Position numbers and translations under genes: made by a program. Of a DNA stretch of 8,637 bases, positions 1 through 5,969 are shown piece by piece. Position 1 is the first letter of the stretch. Each line of letters opens with the position of its first letter. Origin of the DNA: an uncultured Chlorobiota bacterium. GTDB lineage: Bacteria; Bacteroidota; Kapaibacteriia; OLB7. The DNA is taken from positions 1 to 8,637 of the forward strand of contig CAMLOB010000136.1 of NCBI GenBank assembly GCA_946481475.1, in the 5' to 3' direction. Under the pieces are notes generated by a model. That model searched no databases and was not told the DNA's origin. It worked only from the letters and a program-made list of their open reading frames with translations.

Positions 1-374
1 TGAAGCGGAGTCCTGTGGCCGCCTGCAAGGAGATCGAACAACTGACCGCAAAGGCCGACCGCGCACACCTCGAACAGGTCCTCGGACTGCTGGTCCTCTG
101 GTTGCGGGATGCCTGCGTGTTACGTCTGACATCGAATGAGTCAATCGTCGTCAATCAGGACCAGCTTGACGACATCCGGAGTTTTAACGGGAAGTTCGCA
201 TCGGCACCGCTTGAGAAGATGATCGGGGATGTGGAGCGGAGCATCGAGGCAATCAACCGAAATGTCCAGCCGCCGTTGGTTCTGACGGTGCTGGCTATGC
301 AACTCGCAGATGCCTGCTATCTCGCCGGGGGAGTCCCGGGGGGAAAGTCGGCATCGTCTCTCGTCGCACCTTAA
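1..374 (+). CDS. holB: DNA polymerase III delta' subunit, C-terminal part (5' truncated by window edge)
   Basis: This is the C-terminal 120 or so residues of an open frame that enters from the left edge (first full codon at base 3, stop TAA at 372-374). It looks like the helical collar domain of the clamp-loader delta' subunit, which helps load the beta clamp on DNA. The segment is all helical in character. It carries the LWLRDACVLR stretch followed later by 'IEAINRNVQPPLVLTVLAMQ', and the RNV-x-P-x-L pattern near the end is typical of delta' proteins in this group. The N-terminal AAA+ part with the zinc-binding region and SRC motif lies outside the window, so the assignment rests on this C-terminal pattern and on context: ricT follows after 10 bases, and holB-ricT adjacency is common in Firmicutes and Bacteroidota. 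A GTG at 15 is only an internal codon, not a start. A related AAA+ clamp-loader subunit cannot be fully excluded. Confidence 0.7.
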   Translation, partial: KRSPVAACKEIEQLTAKADRAHLEQVLGLLVLWLRDACVLRLTSNESIVVNQDQLDDIRSFNGKFASAPLEKMIGDVERSIEAINRNVQPPLVLTVLAMQLADACYLAGGVPGGKSASSLVAP

Positions 375-384
375 CATAGACTAT

Positions 385-1884
385 ATGGGTAATCCCGATA
401 CGCATTTACATGAATCAGCCCATCATCCTCACGACCATTCACACGACGAAGAACCGAAGAGAACCAGAGCGAAGAAAGGACCGACCGATAATCCGTCCGA
501 CCTTTCCGAACAGATGGTTGCCGAAACATTGCGGACAAGAAAGTCGAACTGCTCCCATTCCTGCGGAAAGGGGGACTGCGGTTCCGACAGCGGTTGTGCA
601 ACCGGTGGATGTGGTAAAGGCTCGTTGCTGGAGTTGATCGCCAACAACTTCACCTACACCGATGAACGTTCGATTGTTGAAGTAACGTATGACGGACATC
701 GCAAGGGGTTTGCCTGTCTGGAGGATCCGGAACTTCAGCTTCGGGTGCGGGACGTCGTTATCGTCGAGAGTCCGAACGGTCAGGAGTGGGCCTCGGTCTC
801 GATGACCGGTTCGCTTGTCCACGCCAAACGAAAGGCCAAGCGTCTCTCCGGCGAAGAGCTTCCGATCCTTTTGCGCAAGGCTGATGAAGCCGACCTGAAA
901 CGGATCGAACAATCCAAAGCATCCGAACGGCAGGCCTACTCGGTCTGCAAGACCCGGATCGAGGCCTTTGAACTGGGGATGGATCTGATCGATGCCGAGT
1001 GGCAGTTCGATCACAAGAAGCTGACGTTCTACTTTACCGCCGATGGACGGATCGACTTCCGTGCGCTGGTTCGCGATCTTGCGGCCATCTTCAACACGCG
1101 GATCGAACTTCGGCAGATTGCCGTGCGGGATGCCGCAAAACGGATAGGAGGGGTCGGTATTTGCGGACTGGAACTCTGCTGTACGACCCATCTGGGGCGG
1201 TATGAACATATCACGCTCGATCACGCGAAGATCCAGCAGATACCGGCAAACCCGTCGAAGCTCTCCGGACAGTGCGGTCGGTTGAAGTGCTGTCTGCTCT
1301 ACGAGATCGACACCTACGTCGAAGGGCTGAAACGCTTTCCTCCGCTGGAGACGACCGTCAGGACGGCAAACGGTGTCGGCACGGTGCAGAAGATCGATCT
1401 GTTCAAGGAGCTTATCTGGGTCTACCATGCCGAGAATTCCGCATGGGAATCTCTGACGCTTGAAGACTACAGGGGAATTCTTGCCGGAAGAATCCGCAAG
1501 CCGGAAGCCGAGCCTGAAAAGAAGGTCGATGGATATTCCCCTTCCGAACCTCATCGCACCGGCACCACGGAAAGAACCGAACAATCGCCGAAGGGGGATC
1601 AGCCGAAGGAGAACCGTGGAGACCGGAAGAGAACGTCGGGACAGCGGAAAAAGGGTTCGTCAGGACGACGCGAACCCGGAGCAGAGGAGAAGACCGGTGA
1701 AGGTCAGAGTCGCCAGAGCGCAAGCGGAGGGAATGAGGGAAAGAAGAGGGGGAACAGACGGAAGAAGAAAAGACCCTCGGCGGAAGTGAAGAGAGAGGGA
1801 AGAACAACGGGAGGAAAGCCGGAAGGAACAACGGCTCCGGCTCCGGACAGGGAGAACCGAAGCGGGAATGAACATGGCTCCTGA
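385..1884 (+). CDS. ricT: PSP1-domain protein RicT (YaaT family) with His/Cys-rich N-terminus and basic disordered tail
   Basis: This is a 499-residue RicT/PSP1 family protein. In Bacillus subtilis RicT acts with RicA and RicF in an Fe-S-containing complex that influences RNase Y-dependent mRNA processing; its role in this phylum is less clear. The core spans about residues 80-370. It holds the family Cys motifs GGVGICGLELCC (Cys260, 265, 266) and GQCGRLKCCLLYE (Cys297, 302, 303), with the NPSKLSG stretch between them. Before the core are a His-rich segment (HLHESAHHPHDHSH, residues 7-20) and a Cys/Gly-rich segment (Cys56, 60, 65, 71, 76). After it, residues 371-499 are a Lys/Arg/Glu/Gly/Ser-rich tail that looks disordered and net basic. 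I chose the ATG at 385, 10 bases after holB stops. An in-frame ATG at 310 would add 25 residues but would overlap holB by 65 bases. Neither start has a clear Shine-Dalgarno sequence. The 3' end overlaps the next gene by 17 bases. Confidence 0.9.
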   Translation: MGNPDTHLHESAHHPHDHSHDEEPKRTRAKKGPTDNPSDLSEQMVAETLRTRKSNCSHSCGKGDCGSDSGCATGGCGKGSLLELIANNFTYTDERSIVEVTYDGHRKGFACLEDPELQLRVRDVVIVESPNGQEWASVSMTGSLVHAKRKAKRLSGEELPILLRKADEADLKRIEQSKASERQAYSVCKTRIEAFELGMDLIDAEWQFDHKKLTFYFTADGRIDFRALVRDLAAIFNTRIELRQIAVRDAAKRIGGVGICGLELCCTTHLGRYEHITLDHAKIQQIPANPSKLSGQCGRLKCCLLYEIDTYVEGLKRFPPLETTVRTANGVGTVQKIDLFKELIWVYHAENSAWESLTLEDYRGILAGRIRKPEAEPEKKVDGYSPSEPHRTGTTERTEQSPKGDQPKENRGDRKRTSGQRKKGSSGRREPGAEEKTGEGQSRQSASGGNEGKKRGNRRKKKRPSAEVKREGRTTGGKPEGTTAPAPDRENRSGNEHGS

Positions 1885-2590
1885 TCGTCGGCTTCTCGTC
1901 TTCGCCAGGTACCCGAGACCGGGAGAGGTGAAAACGCGGCTGAGTCCGGCACTGACGCCGGAGGAGGGGGCCGAGCTCTACGAGGCATTCCTCTGCGATT
2001 CGCTTGCGGGCTTTCTTGCGATCGAAGACCGGTTCGACCTGTTCCTCTACGTTGCCGATCCCGCCGATACCGGACGATTGGCCGACTTCCTTGCGGAACG
2101 GGGGATCGATCCGGACCGAAAGAGGATCACGCTGCGAGGGCAGTCCGACGGGACACTGGGTGATCGACTGGAATCGGCTTTCGACGAGGCATTCGGCGAA
2201 GGCTGCAGCGCGGTCTGTGCCGTCGGCACCGATCATCCGACTCTCCCGCAGGTTTTTCTGCGGGATGCCTTCCTTGCCCTGGAAGTCCACGATGTGGTGA
2301 TCGGTCCGGCGACCGACGGCGGATATTATCTGATCGGTATGAACCGGCTCCACCGGGAGATGTTCCGGTCGATGCCCTGGAGCCGGAGCGATCTTTTCCG
2401 ACAAACGCTTCAGCAGACAAAAAGGGGAGGGCTTTCGGTGGCCCTCCTTCCGGAATGGTACGATGTCGACGATCCGGCCTCGCTCGCTCGGCTGGCGGCC
2501 GAACGTGATCTGGCGGAAGCGGCTCCCCGGACCGCCCGTGTTATCGGGAGACTGAGTCCCGATGTGACGATAAATCCGGAGAGGGGATGA
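1868..2590 (+). CDS. TIGR04282/DUF2064 family glycosyltransferase
   Basis: This 240-residue protein is of the nucleotide-diphospho-sugar transferase-like type (GT-A fold) assigned to TIGR04282/DUF2064. Some members sit beside arsenosugar biosynthesis genes, but most have no proven substrate. The diagnostic pieces are in the expected order: LLVFARYPRPGEVKTRL at residues 9-25 (nucleotide-binding N-terminus with the KTRL signature), GTDHPTL at 120-126 (the probable metal-binding acidic motif), ATDGGYYLIGM at 148-158, MPWS at 169-172, and WYDVDDPASL near the C-terminus (197-206). Length is normal for the family. The ATG at 1868 lies inside the end of ricT, with GCGGGA just upstream. A second ATG at 1874 is possible and would cost only two residues. 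The protein is probably cytosolic, as no signal peptide or membrane segment is seen. The stop overlaps the nadD start as ATGA. No arsenic or arsenosugar genes are visible, so the sugar and acceptor remain unknown. Confidence 0.87.
   Translation: MNMAPDRRLLVFARYPRPGEVKTRLSPALTPEEGAELYEAFLCDSLAGFLAIEDRFDLFLYVADPADTGRLADFLAERGIDPDRKRITLRGQSDGTLGDRLESAFDEAFGEGCSAVCAVGTDHPTLPQVFLRDAFLALEVHDVVIGPATDGGYYLIGMNRLHREMFRSMPWSRSDLFRQTLQQTKRGGLSVALLPEWYDVDDPASLARLAAERDLAEAAPRTARVIGRLSPDVTINPERG
2578..2586 (+). promoter_or_regulatory. Ribosome binding site for nadD
   Basis: A purine run, GGAGAGGGG, directly precedes the ATG at 2587. Its GGAG part is 5 bases from the start. Together with the 4-base ATGA overlap it fixes the nadD start and suggests that translation is both coupled and independently primed. 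Confidence 0.6.
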
Positions 2591-3198
2591 GCGGCAACCT
2601 TTCAGCATTGCAGGATCTTGCCTCGGTCGGAATTTTCGGCGGGACGTTCGATCCGATTCATACCGGACATCTGATCCTGGCCGAGCGTGCCCGCGAGGAA
2701 CTGGAGCTTGAGGCGATTCTCTTCATGCCGGCTCACATCCCTCCCCACAAATCTTCCGGAAGAAAGATCGCTTCCGGTCCGGCCCGACTCGACATGATCC
2801 GGCTCGGCATTGCCGACAACACCGCCTTCCATTCGGCCGATATTGAATTGGTTCGCGAAGGGGTCAGCTACACGGTCGATTCGCTCCGGGCGATCAGCCG
2901 CCACGTTCCCGGGACGCGGCTGACGTTGCTGATGGGGAGCGACAATGCCCGGGATTTCACTTCGTGGCGGGAGCCGGAGGAAATTCTCCGGCTTGCCGAC
3001 ATCGCCGTCTGGGAACGTCCCGGCAGCTACTACTGGCCGGAGATTTACCCGGACTACATCGCCCGGAAGGTCGCCTCGCCGTTGATAGAAATTTCCAGTA
3101 CGGAGATCCGCAACAGAATTGCCGCAGGGCGCTCGATCCGCCATCTGACTCCGGAACCGGTTATCTCGTATATTCGCACCCATGGCCTCTATCTCTGA
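2587..3198 (+). CDS. nadD: Nicotinate-nucleotide adenylyltransferase
   Basis: NadD adenylates nicotinate mononucleotide with ATP to form deamido-NAD, the step shared by de novo and salvage NAD synthesis in the cytosol. The 203-residue protein has the full signature set of the nucleotidyltransferase alpha/beta phosphodiesterase superfamily. GGTFDPIHTGH at residues 18-28 supplies the HxGH-type ATP site (TGH at 26-28). MPAHIPPHK is at 47-55, SYTVDSL at 94-100, GSDN at 117-120, and ISSTEIR at 169-175 is the second nucleotide-binding motif. The C-terminus ends in the usual 'V-x-x-YI-x-x-x-GLY'. Length is normal, with about 13 extra residues before the first strand. The start ATG overlaps the upstream stop by 4 bases and has a purine-rich ribosome site. 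The 3' end overlaps the permease gene by 17 bases. No key residue is missing and the call is secure. Confidence 0.97.
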   Translation: MSGNLSALQDLASVGIFGGTFDPIHTGHLILAERAREELELEAILFMPAHIPPHKSSGRKIASGPARLDMIRLGIADNTAFHSADIELVREGVSYTVDSLRAISRHVPGTRLTLLMGSDNARDFTSWREPEEILRLADIAVWERPGSYYWPEIYPDYIARKVASPLIEISSTEIRNRIAAGRSIRHLTPEPVISYIRTHGLYL

Positions 3199-4021
3199 AA
3201 AACGATTCGGTCCGGGGGGAGTCGTTCGCCAGATCTTCCTGACGGTGGTCCTGCTGCTGATGCTCTTCCCGCTGTTCTGGATGCTGGTGATCGCCCTGCG
3301 CGAACGGACACCCGATTTCAGCTCCTTCTTCGGACTCCTGAGCGGTCCCTTTACCCTGAAGAACTTTACCGACGTGATAACCTCCGGGCCGTTCGATACC
3401 TACTTCCTGAACTCGATGGTCGTGGCGGTTGTCGTTGTTCTCGGCAATATCATCTTCTGTTCGATGGTCGGCTATGCGCTGGCCCGCAGGAGGATGCCCG
3501 GCAAGGCGTTCTGGGGTGTGACGGTGGTGGCTGTGATGATGATTCCGCCACAGGTGGTGATGATCCCTCTCTATCGTCTGATGGTCACCTTCGGCTGGAT
3601 CGACACCTACTGGGCGCTGATCGTCCCCTTTCTGGTGACGCCCTTCGGTGTCTTCCTGATGCGCCAGTATATTCAGGGACTTCCGATCGAAGTGGAGGAG
3701 GCGGCCCGGATGGACGGAGCGGGGGATCTCGGTATTCTCTTCCGGGTGATTATGCCGATGGCCAAACCGATGCTCGTGGTTCTCGCCGTCTTCACGTTCC
3801 TGACGACCTGGAACACGTTCCTCTACCCCTTCCTTTTCACCAACTCGGAATCGATGCGGACGCTGACCGTCGGCCTGACGTTCTATCTCGGCAATCAGTC
3901 GATCGACTGGGGACACCTGATGGCCGGGGCGAGCATCTCCGCTCTTCCGGTGATTATCCTTTTCGTCATCTTCCAGAAACAGATCATCGAGGGGATGACC
4001 GCCGGGGCGGTCAAGGGGTAG
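3182..4021 (+). CDS. Carbohydrate ABC transporter permease, MalG/UgpE-like (CUT1 family), orphan
   Basis: This 279-residue inner-membrane protein belongs to the BPD_transp_1 permease family, in the branch that includes MalG, UgpE and other CUT1 sugar or glycerol-phosphate permeases. About six hydrophobic segments are visible, near residues 17-37, 76-98, 110-132, 140-162, 196-218 and 248-265. The cytoplasmic coupling loop (EAA motif) reads EEAARMDGAG at 172-181, followed by IMPMAKP at 190-196, and docks on the ATPase partner. The C-terminus GMTAGAVKG matches the usual MalG-type ending. The start ATG lies 17 bases inside nadD and has no Shine-Dalgarno sequence, so translation is probably coupled to nadD. 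In CUT1 systems this subunit works with a MalF-type permease, an ATPase and a lipid-anchored or periplasmic binding protein. None of these is present here, and a terminator follows directly. Substrate cannot be inferred. Confidence 0.93.
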   Translation: MASISEKRFGPGGVVRQIFLTVVLLLMLFPLFWMLVIALRERTPDFSSFFGLLSGPFTLKNFTDVITSGPFDTYFLNSMVVAVVVVLGNIIFCSMVGYALARRRMPGKAFWGVTVVAVMMIPPQVVMIPLYRLMVTFGWIDTYWALIVPFLVTPFGVFLMRQYIQGLPIEVEEAARMDGAGDLGILFRVIMPMAKPMLVVLAVFTFLTTWNTFLYPFLFTNSESMRTLTVGLTFYLGNQSIDWGHLMAGASISALPVIILFVIFQKQIIEGMTAGAVKG

Positions 4022-4128
4022 GGAACACTCACCGGATGATGGATGAACAGGCCGGATTTCCGATAACGGCAAACGGACCGTCGTCGACCGTCCTTCCGTT
4101 CTTCGCTCTTGCTGATGTGCAATACGAC

Positions 4129-4170
4129 AGCGGCCGGGGTCTGTCCTGACCCCGGCCGCTCTTTTCTTCC
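4129..4170 (+). terminator. Intrinsic terminator closing the holB-permease operon
   Basis: A perfect 13-base inverted repeat has left arm AGCGGCCGGGGTC at 4129-4141, loop TGTCCT at 4142-4147 and right arm at 4148-4160. It is followed by CTTTTCTTCC at 4161-4170. The very GC-rich stem plus the T-rich tail on the plus strand is a classic Rho-independent terminator, 108 bases after the permease stop. It lies between convergent genes. On the minus strand the stem is followed by GTCGTATTGC, which is not T-rich, so termination of the lipoprotein transcript here would be weaker. Confidence 0.88.
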
Positions 4171-4189
4171 TGATCGGATCCGGGCTGCG

Positions 4190-5221
4190 TTATTTGGCAT
4201 TCAGCGTCCAGTCATATTCGACGAACGCCACCTTCGGACTTCCGGCCCCTTCCAGTCCCGACCGCATGGCTTCCGGCCCGTACTGTTTCGCGAAGGCGAT
4301 CAATCCGGCATCATTGTCGCCGAAGTCCACCTTGTACCACTCGAAGATCTTCGACAGGGAGAGCGTTTTCGTCTTCGCGTCCCACCTGTTCTGCTTTGTG
4401 TCGGCCAGGTAGCTCCGGGCGTTCTCGGCCAGTTGTTCCCGGACGTTTGCCGAGGTGTAGGCTTTCGGAATCAGCGGAGGACAACTCAGGGCGGCGCAGA
4501 CCAGTCCGAAGTGGATCAGGGGTTCCTTGAACGTCGGACGGATAATGGTGTTCTCGATGTCGTTCAGCGTGACGGTCCGTCCGGCTGCGGTGAACGTCTT
4601 CTTGTCGAAGAATCCGGCCACATCCAGAGGCTTTTTGATTCCCGGATTGTCGTTGACGTTCTTGATGACCAGAGCGTTGTAGGCGTTGATCCAGAAGGCG
4701 AGCTGTTCGTTGGTTGCCATGGTGGAGGGATCGGCCGTCTTCAGGCTTTCAAGAAACCGGGCGAATTCGTCGCTTCGCTTGAACGCTCCGTAATCGACCC
4801 GGCCGTTGGAGACGTTTGCCTTCAGCAGCCGGTCGAAGACCGCCGGATCGTATGCCGCCGGTTCGTCATCCCCCGGACCGACAGTTGCCGTTGATCTCCC
4901 TTGAGTCGTCGGCGAGGAATTGTCGGAGGTTGTGCCCGTCGTCCCCGAAGAAGACGTTGACGCCGTCGACACTGATGAAGAGGTGAAGGAGCCGTTTGTC
5001 GAAACCGCCGATGTTCCGGATTGATCGGTCGTTGCGGCCGACCCGCCATCTCCGTCCGTTGATGTTGTGCCGGAGGTTCCGGCGGCTGTGTCGCCGACGT
5101 CTTTCCGATGTTCGTTCTCGTCACAACCGGCGAAAAGCGTTCCTCCGGTTGCGATGAAGATCAAAAGGAAGAGGAACGGCAGCAGAGAAAGCCGACGTGT
5201 AGAACCCGATATTTGCAACAT
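4190..5221 (-). CDS. DUF547 domain lipoprotein with Ser/Thr/Gly-rich linker
   Basis: This 343-residue predicted lipoprotein carries a DUF547 domain, whose biochemical function is not established. I chose the ATG at 5221 because GGAGAG stands 5 bases upstream on the minus strand and because it gives a clean signal peptide; an upstream in-frame start at 5281 would add 20 residues before it. Arg9-Arg10 are followed by a hydrophobic core (residues 11-30) and the lipobox-like FAGC ending at Cys33. Acidic residues follow the Cys (CDENE), resembling Bacteroidota lipoprotein export signals. Residues about 41-117 are almost entirely Ser, Thr, Gly, Asp and Ala, forming a flexible tether. DUF547 spans about 122-340, with NEQLAFWINAYNALVI (171-186), HFGLVCAALSCPPL (237-250), LSKIFEWYKVDFG (289-301) and VEYDWTLN (334-341). 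The gene stands alone, divergent from ribH and convergent with the permease gene. The assignment is good; the function is unknown. Confidence 0.88.
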   Translation of the reverse strand: MLQISGSTRRLSLLPFLFLLIFIATGGTLFAGCDENEHRKDVGDTAAGTSGTTSTDGDGGSAATTDQSGTSAVSTNGSFTSSSVSTASTSSSGTTGTTSDNSSPTTQGRSTATVGPGDDEPAAYDPAVFDRLLKANVSNGRVDYGAFKRSDEFARFLESLKTADPSTMATNEQLAFWINAYNALVIKNVNDNPGIKKPLDVAGFFDKKTFTAAGRTVTLNDIENTIIRPTFKEPLIHFGLVCAALSCPPLIPKAYTSANVREQLAENARSYLADTKQNRWDAKTKTLSLSKIFEWYKVDFGDNDAGLIAFAKQYGPEAMRSGLEGAGSPKVAFVEYDWTLNAK

Positions 5222-5241
5222 AATCACTCTCCGTATTTTCG
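5212..5241 (+). promoter_or_regulatory. Possible promoter for ribH
   Basis: TTTG at 5212-5215 and TATTTTCG at 5234-5241 (7 of 8 matches to TAnnTTTG) are separated by 18 bases, within the Bacteroidota spacing range. Use of this promoter would give ribH a leader of about 100 bases. That leader contains a short inverted repeat, CCGAC-TATT-GTCGG, at 5299-5312. The element overlaps the translation start of the divergent lipoprotein gene. This is a weak call because single mismatches to this box are common by chance. Confidence 0.3.
5227..5232 (-). promoter_or_regulatory. Ribosome binding site for the DUF547 lipoprotein gene
   Basis: On the minus strand GGAGAG is separated from the ATG at 5221 by 5 bases (7 bases counting from GGAG). 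It favours the 5221 start over the upstream in-frame start at 5281. Confidence 0.65.
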
Positions 5242-5269
5242 TTCTCGCCCGGATCGCAGTAATTTCTTC

Positions 5270-5277
5270 CAAACCTA
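5270..5277 (-). promoter_or_regulatory. Bacteroidota-type -7 promoter box for the DUF547 lipoprotein gene
   Basis: The minus strand reads TAGGTTTG, an exact match to the TAnnTTTG -7 element recognised by the Bacteroidota housekeeping sigma factor. It lies 48 bases upstream of the ATG at 5221. No TTG (-33 element) occurs at the usual spacing of about 17-23 bases, so the promoter is supported by one element only. Confidence 0.5.
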
Positions 5278-5347
5278 TCACTTTATCGGCTATTGCCGCC
5301 GACTATTGTCGGATATACGTGATTCCTGAACTTAACCTGGTCTTACC

Positions 5348-5830
5348 ATGACAAAACGTATTGAGGGGAGCCTGAGCGCACGGGGGATGCGGGTCGCCGT
5401 CGTTTCAACCCGATGGAACGAAGCGGTGACCGAACGGCTCCTGAAGGGGGGACTTGACTGTCTGCGAACGCTGGGGGCCGATGATGCCGACGTGACGGTC
5501 GTCACCGTTCCCGGCGCCTTTGAACTCCCGGTTGTTCTTCGCGAGCTTGCCCGCTCCGGTTCGTATGATGCGCTGGTCGCTCTCGGGGCGGTGATCCGGG
5601 GAGAAACGCCCCATTTCGACTATGTGGCCGGAGAAGCCGCCTCCGGCATTGCCCGGATTGCGCTGGAAACCGGTGTCCCCTGCGGCTTCGGTCTCCTGAC
5701 GGTCGACTCCTCGGAACAGGCGATGGAGCGGGCCGGACTGAAATCGGGGAACAAGGGATGGGAGGCGGCCCAGACCGCCGTGGAGACCGCTTCGCTGCTG
5801 AAGAGACTGCGGGAAGGGGGGCAGGACTGA
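5348..5830 (+). CDS. ribH: 6,7-dimethyl-8-ribityllumazine synthase
   Basis: RibH condenses 5-amino-6-ribitylamino-uracil with 3,4-dihydroxy-2-butanone 4-phosphate to give the lumazine precursor of riboflavin, and commonly assembles into pentamers or 60-mer capsids in the cytosol. The 160-residue protein has the whole family pattern: STRWNEAV at 20-27 (the aromatic at 23 stacks on the substrate), VPGAFELP at 54-61, GAVIRGETPHFDYV at 80-93 with the catalytic His89, CGFGLLTVD at 112-120, and ERAGLKSGNKGWEAA at 127-141 with the phosphate-contacting Arg128. Length is normal. The start is the ATG at 5348, the first one giving the canonical N-terminus; there is no evident Shine-Dalgarno sequence. 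The gene is not with other rib genes in this window. It appears to be a single-gene unit with its own upstream region, and no FMN riboswitch was recognised there. Confidence 0.97.
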   Translation: MTKRIEGSLSARGMRVAVVSTRWNEAVTERLLKGGLDCLRTLGADDADVTVVTVPGAFELPVVLRELARSGSYDALVALGAVIRGETPHFDYVAGEAASGIARIALETGVPCGFGLLTVDSSEQAMERAGLKSGNKGWEAAQTAVETASLLKRLREGGQD

Positions 5831-5894
5831 GCCGGTTCCGGACAATATTCGCCGGGGGAAGCCTCCATCGGGAGAAAAGAGACGGATTTTGACC

Positions 5895-5925
5895 TTGTTC
5901 TGCGGAGATCAAATCGATACGTTCC
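5895..5925 (+). promoter_or_regulatory. Possible promoter for the porZ-like gene
   Basis: TTG at 5895-5897 is followed after 20 bases by TACGTTCC at 5918-5925, which matches TAnnTTTG at 6 of 8 positions. The placement between ribH and the porZ-like gene is right and the spacing is plausible, but the match is weak. Read-through from ribH is an alternative, since no convincing terminator was seen after ribH. Confidence 0.22.
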
Positions 5926-5940
5926 TTCGCAAGCCCAACA

Positions 5941-5961
5941 GGGGATGACTTCCGTCTCCCC
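5941..5961 (+). other. Small hairpin in the leader of the porZ-like gene
   Basis: GGGGA-T-GAC at 5941-5949 pairs with GTC-TCCCC at 5954-5961, giving an 8-pair stem with one bulged T and a TTCC loop. It ends 8 bases before the ATG at 5970. No T-run follows, so it does not look like a ribH terminator. It could mask the translation initiation region or be incidental. Confidence 0.35.
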
Positions 5962-5969
5962 TCAACGTC

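Noticed and set aside
325..339. Inverted repeat CCGGG-GGAGT-CCCGG near the end of holB
   Set aside because: The stem is short, no T-run follows, and it lies inside the holB coding region just before ricT in the same operon. It is probably incidental.
310..384. Upstream start for ricT at ATG 310
   Set aside because: It would overlap holB by 65 bases and add 25 residues with no family-like features. The ATG at 385 fits the operon spacing better.
439..1584. A 381-codon minus-strand open frame opposite ricT
   Set aside because: It has no domain-like features, and the plus-strand frame carries the conserved RicT cysteine motifs.
1412..2608. A 398-codon minus-strand open frame spanning the ricT tail and the glycosyltransferase gene
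   Set aside because: It crosses two well-supported plus-strand genes and its protein has low-complexity Arg/Pro/Ser/Phe composition without motifs.
4109..4894. A 261-codon plus-strand open frame opposite the DUF547 lipoprotein gene
   Set aside because: It begins within the terminator region and its translation resembles a complement shadow. The minus strand has a signal peptide, ribosome site and DUF547 motifs.
5831..5969. Possible small gene or ribH terminator in the gap after ribH
   Set aside because: Only short frames overlapping neighbouring genes exist, and no stem followed by a T-run was found. The small CTCC/GGAG pairing near 5862-5874 is too weak to call.
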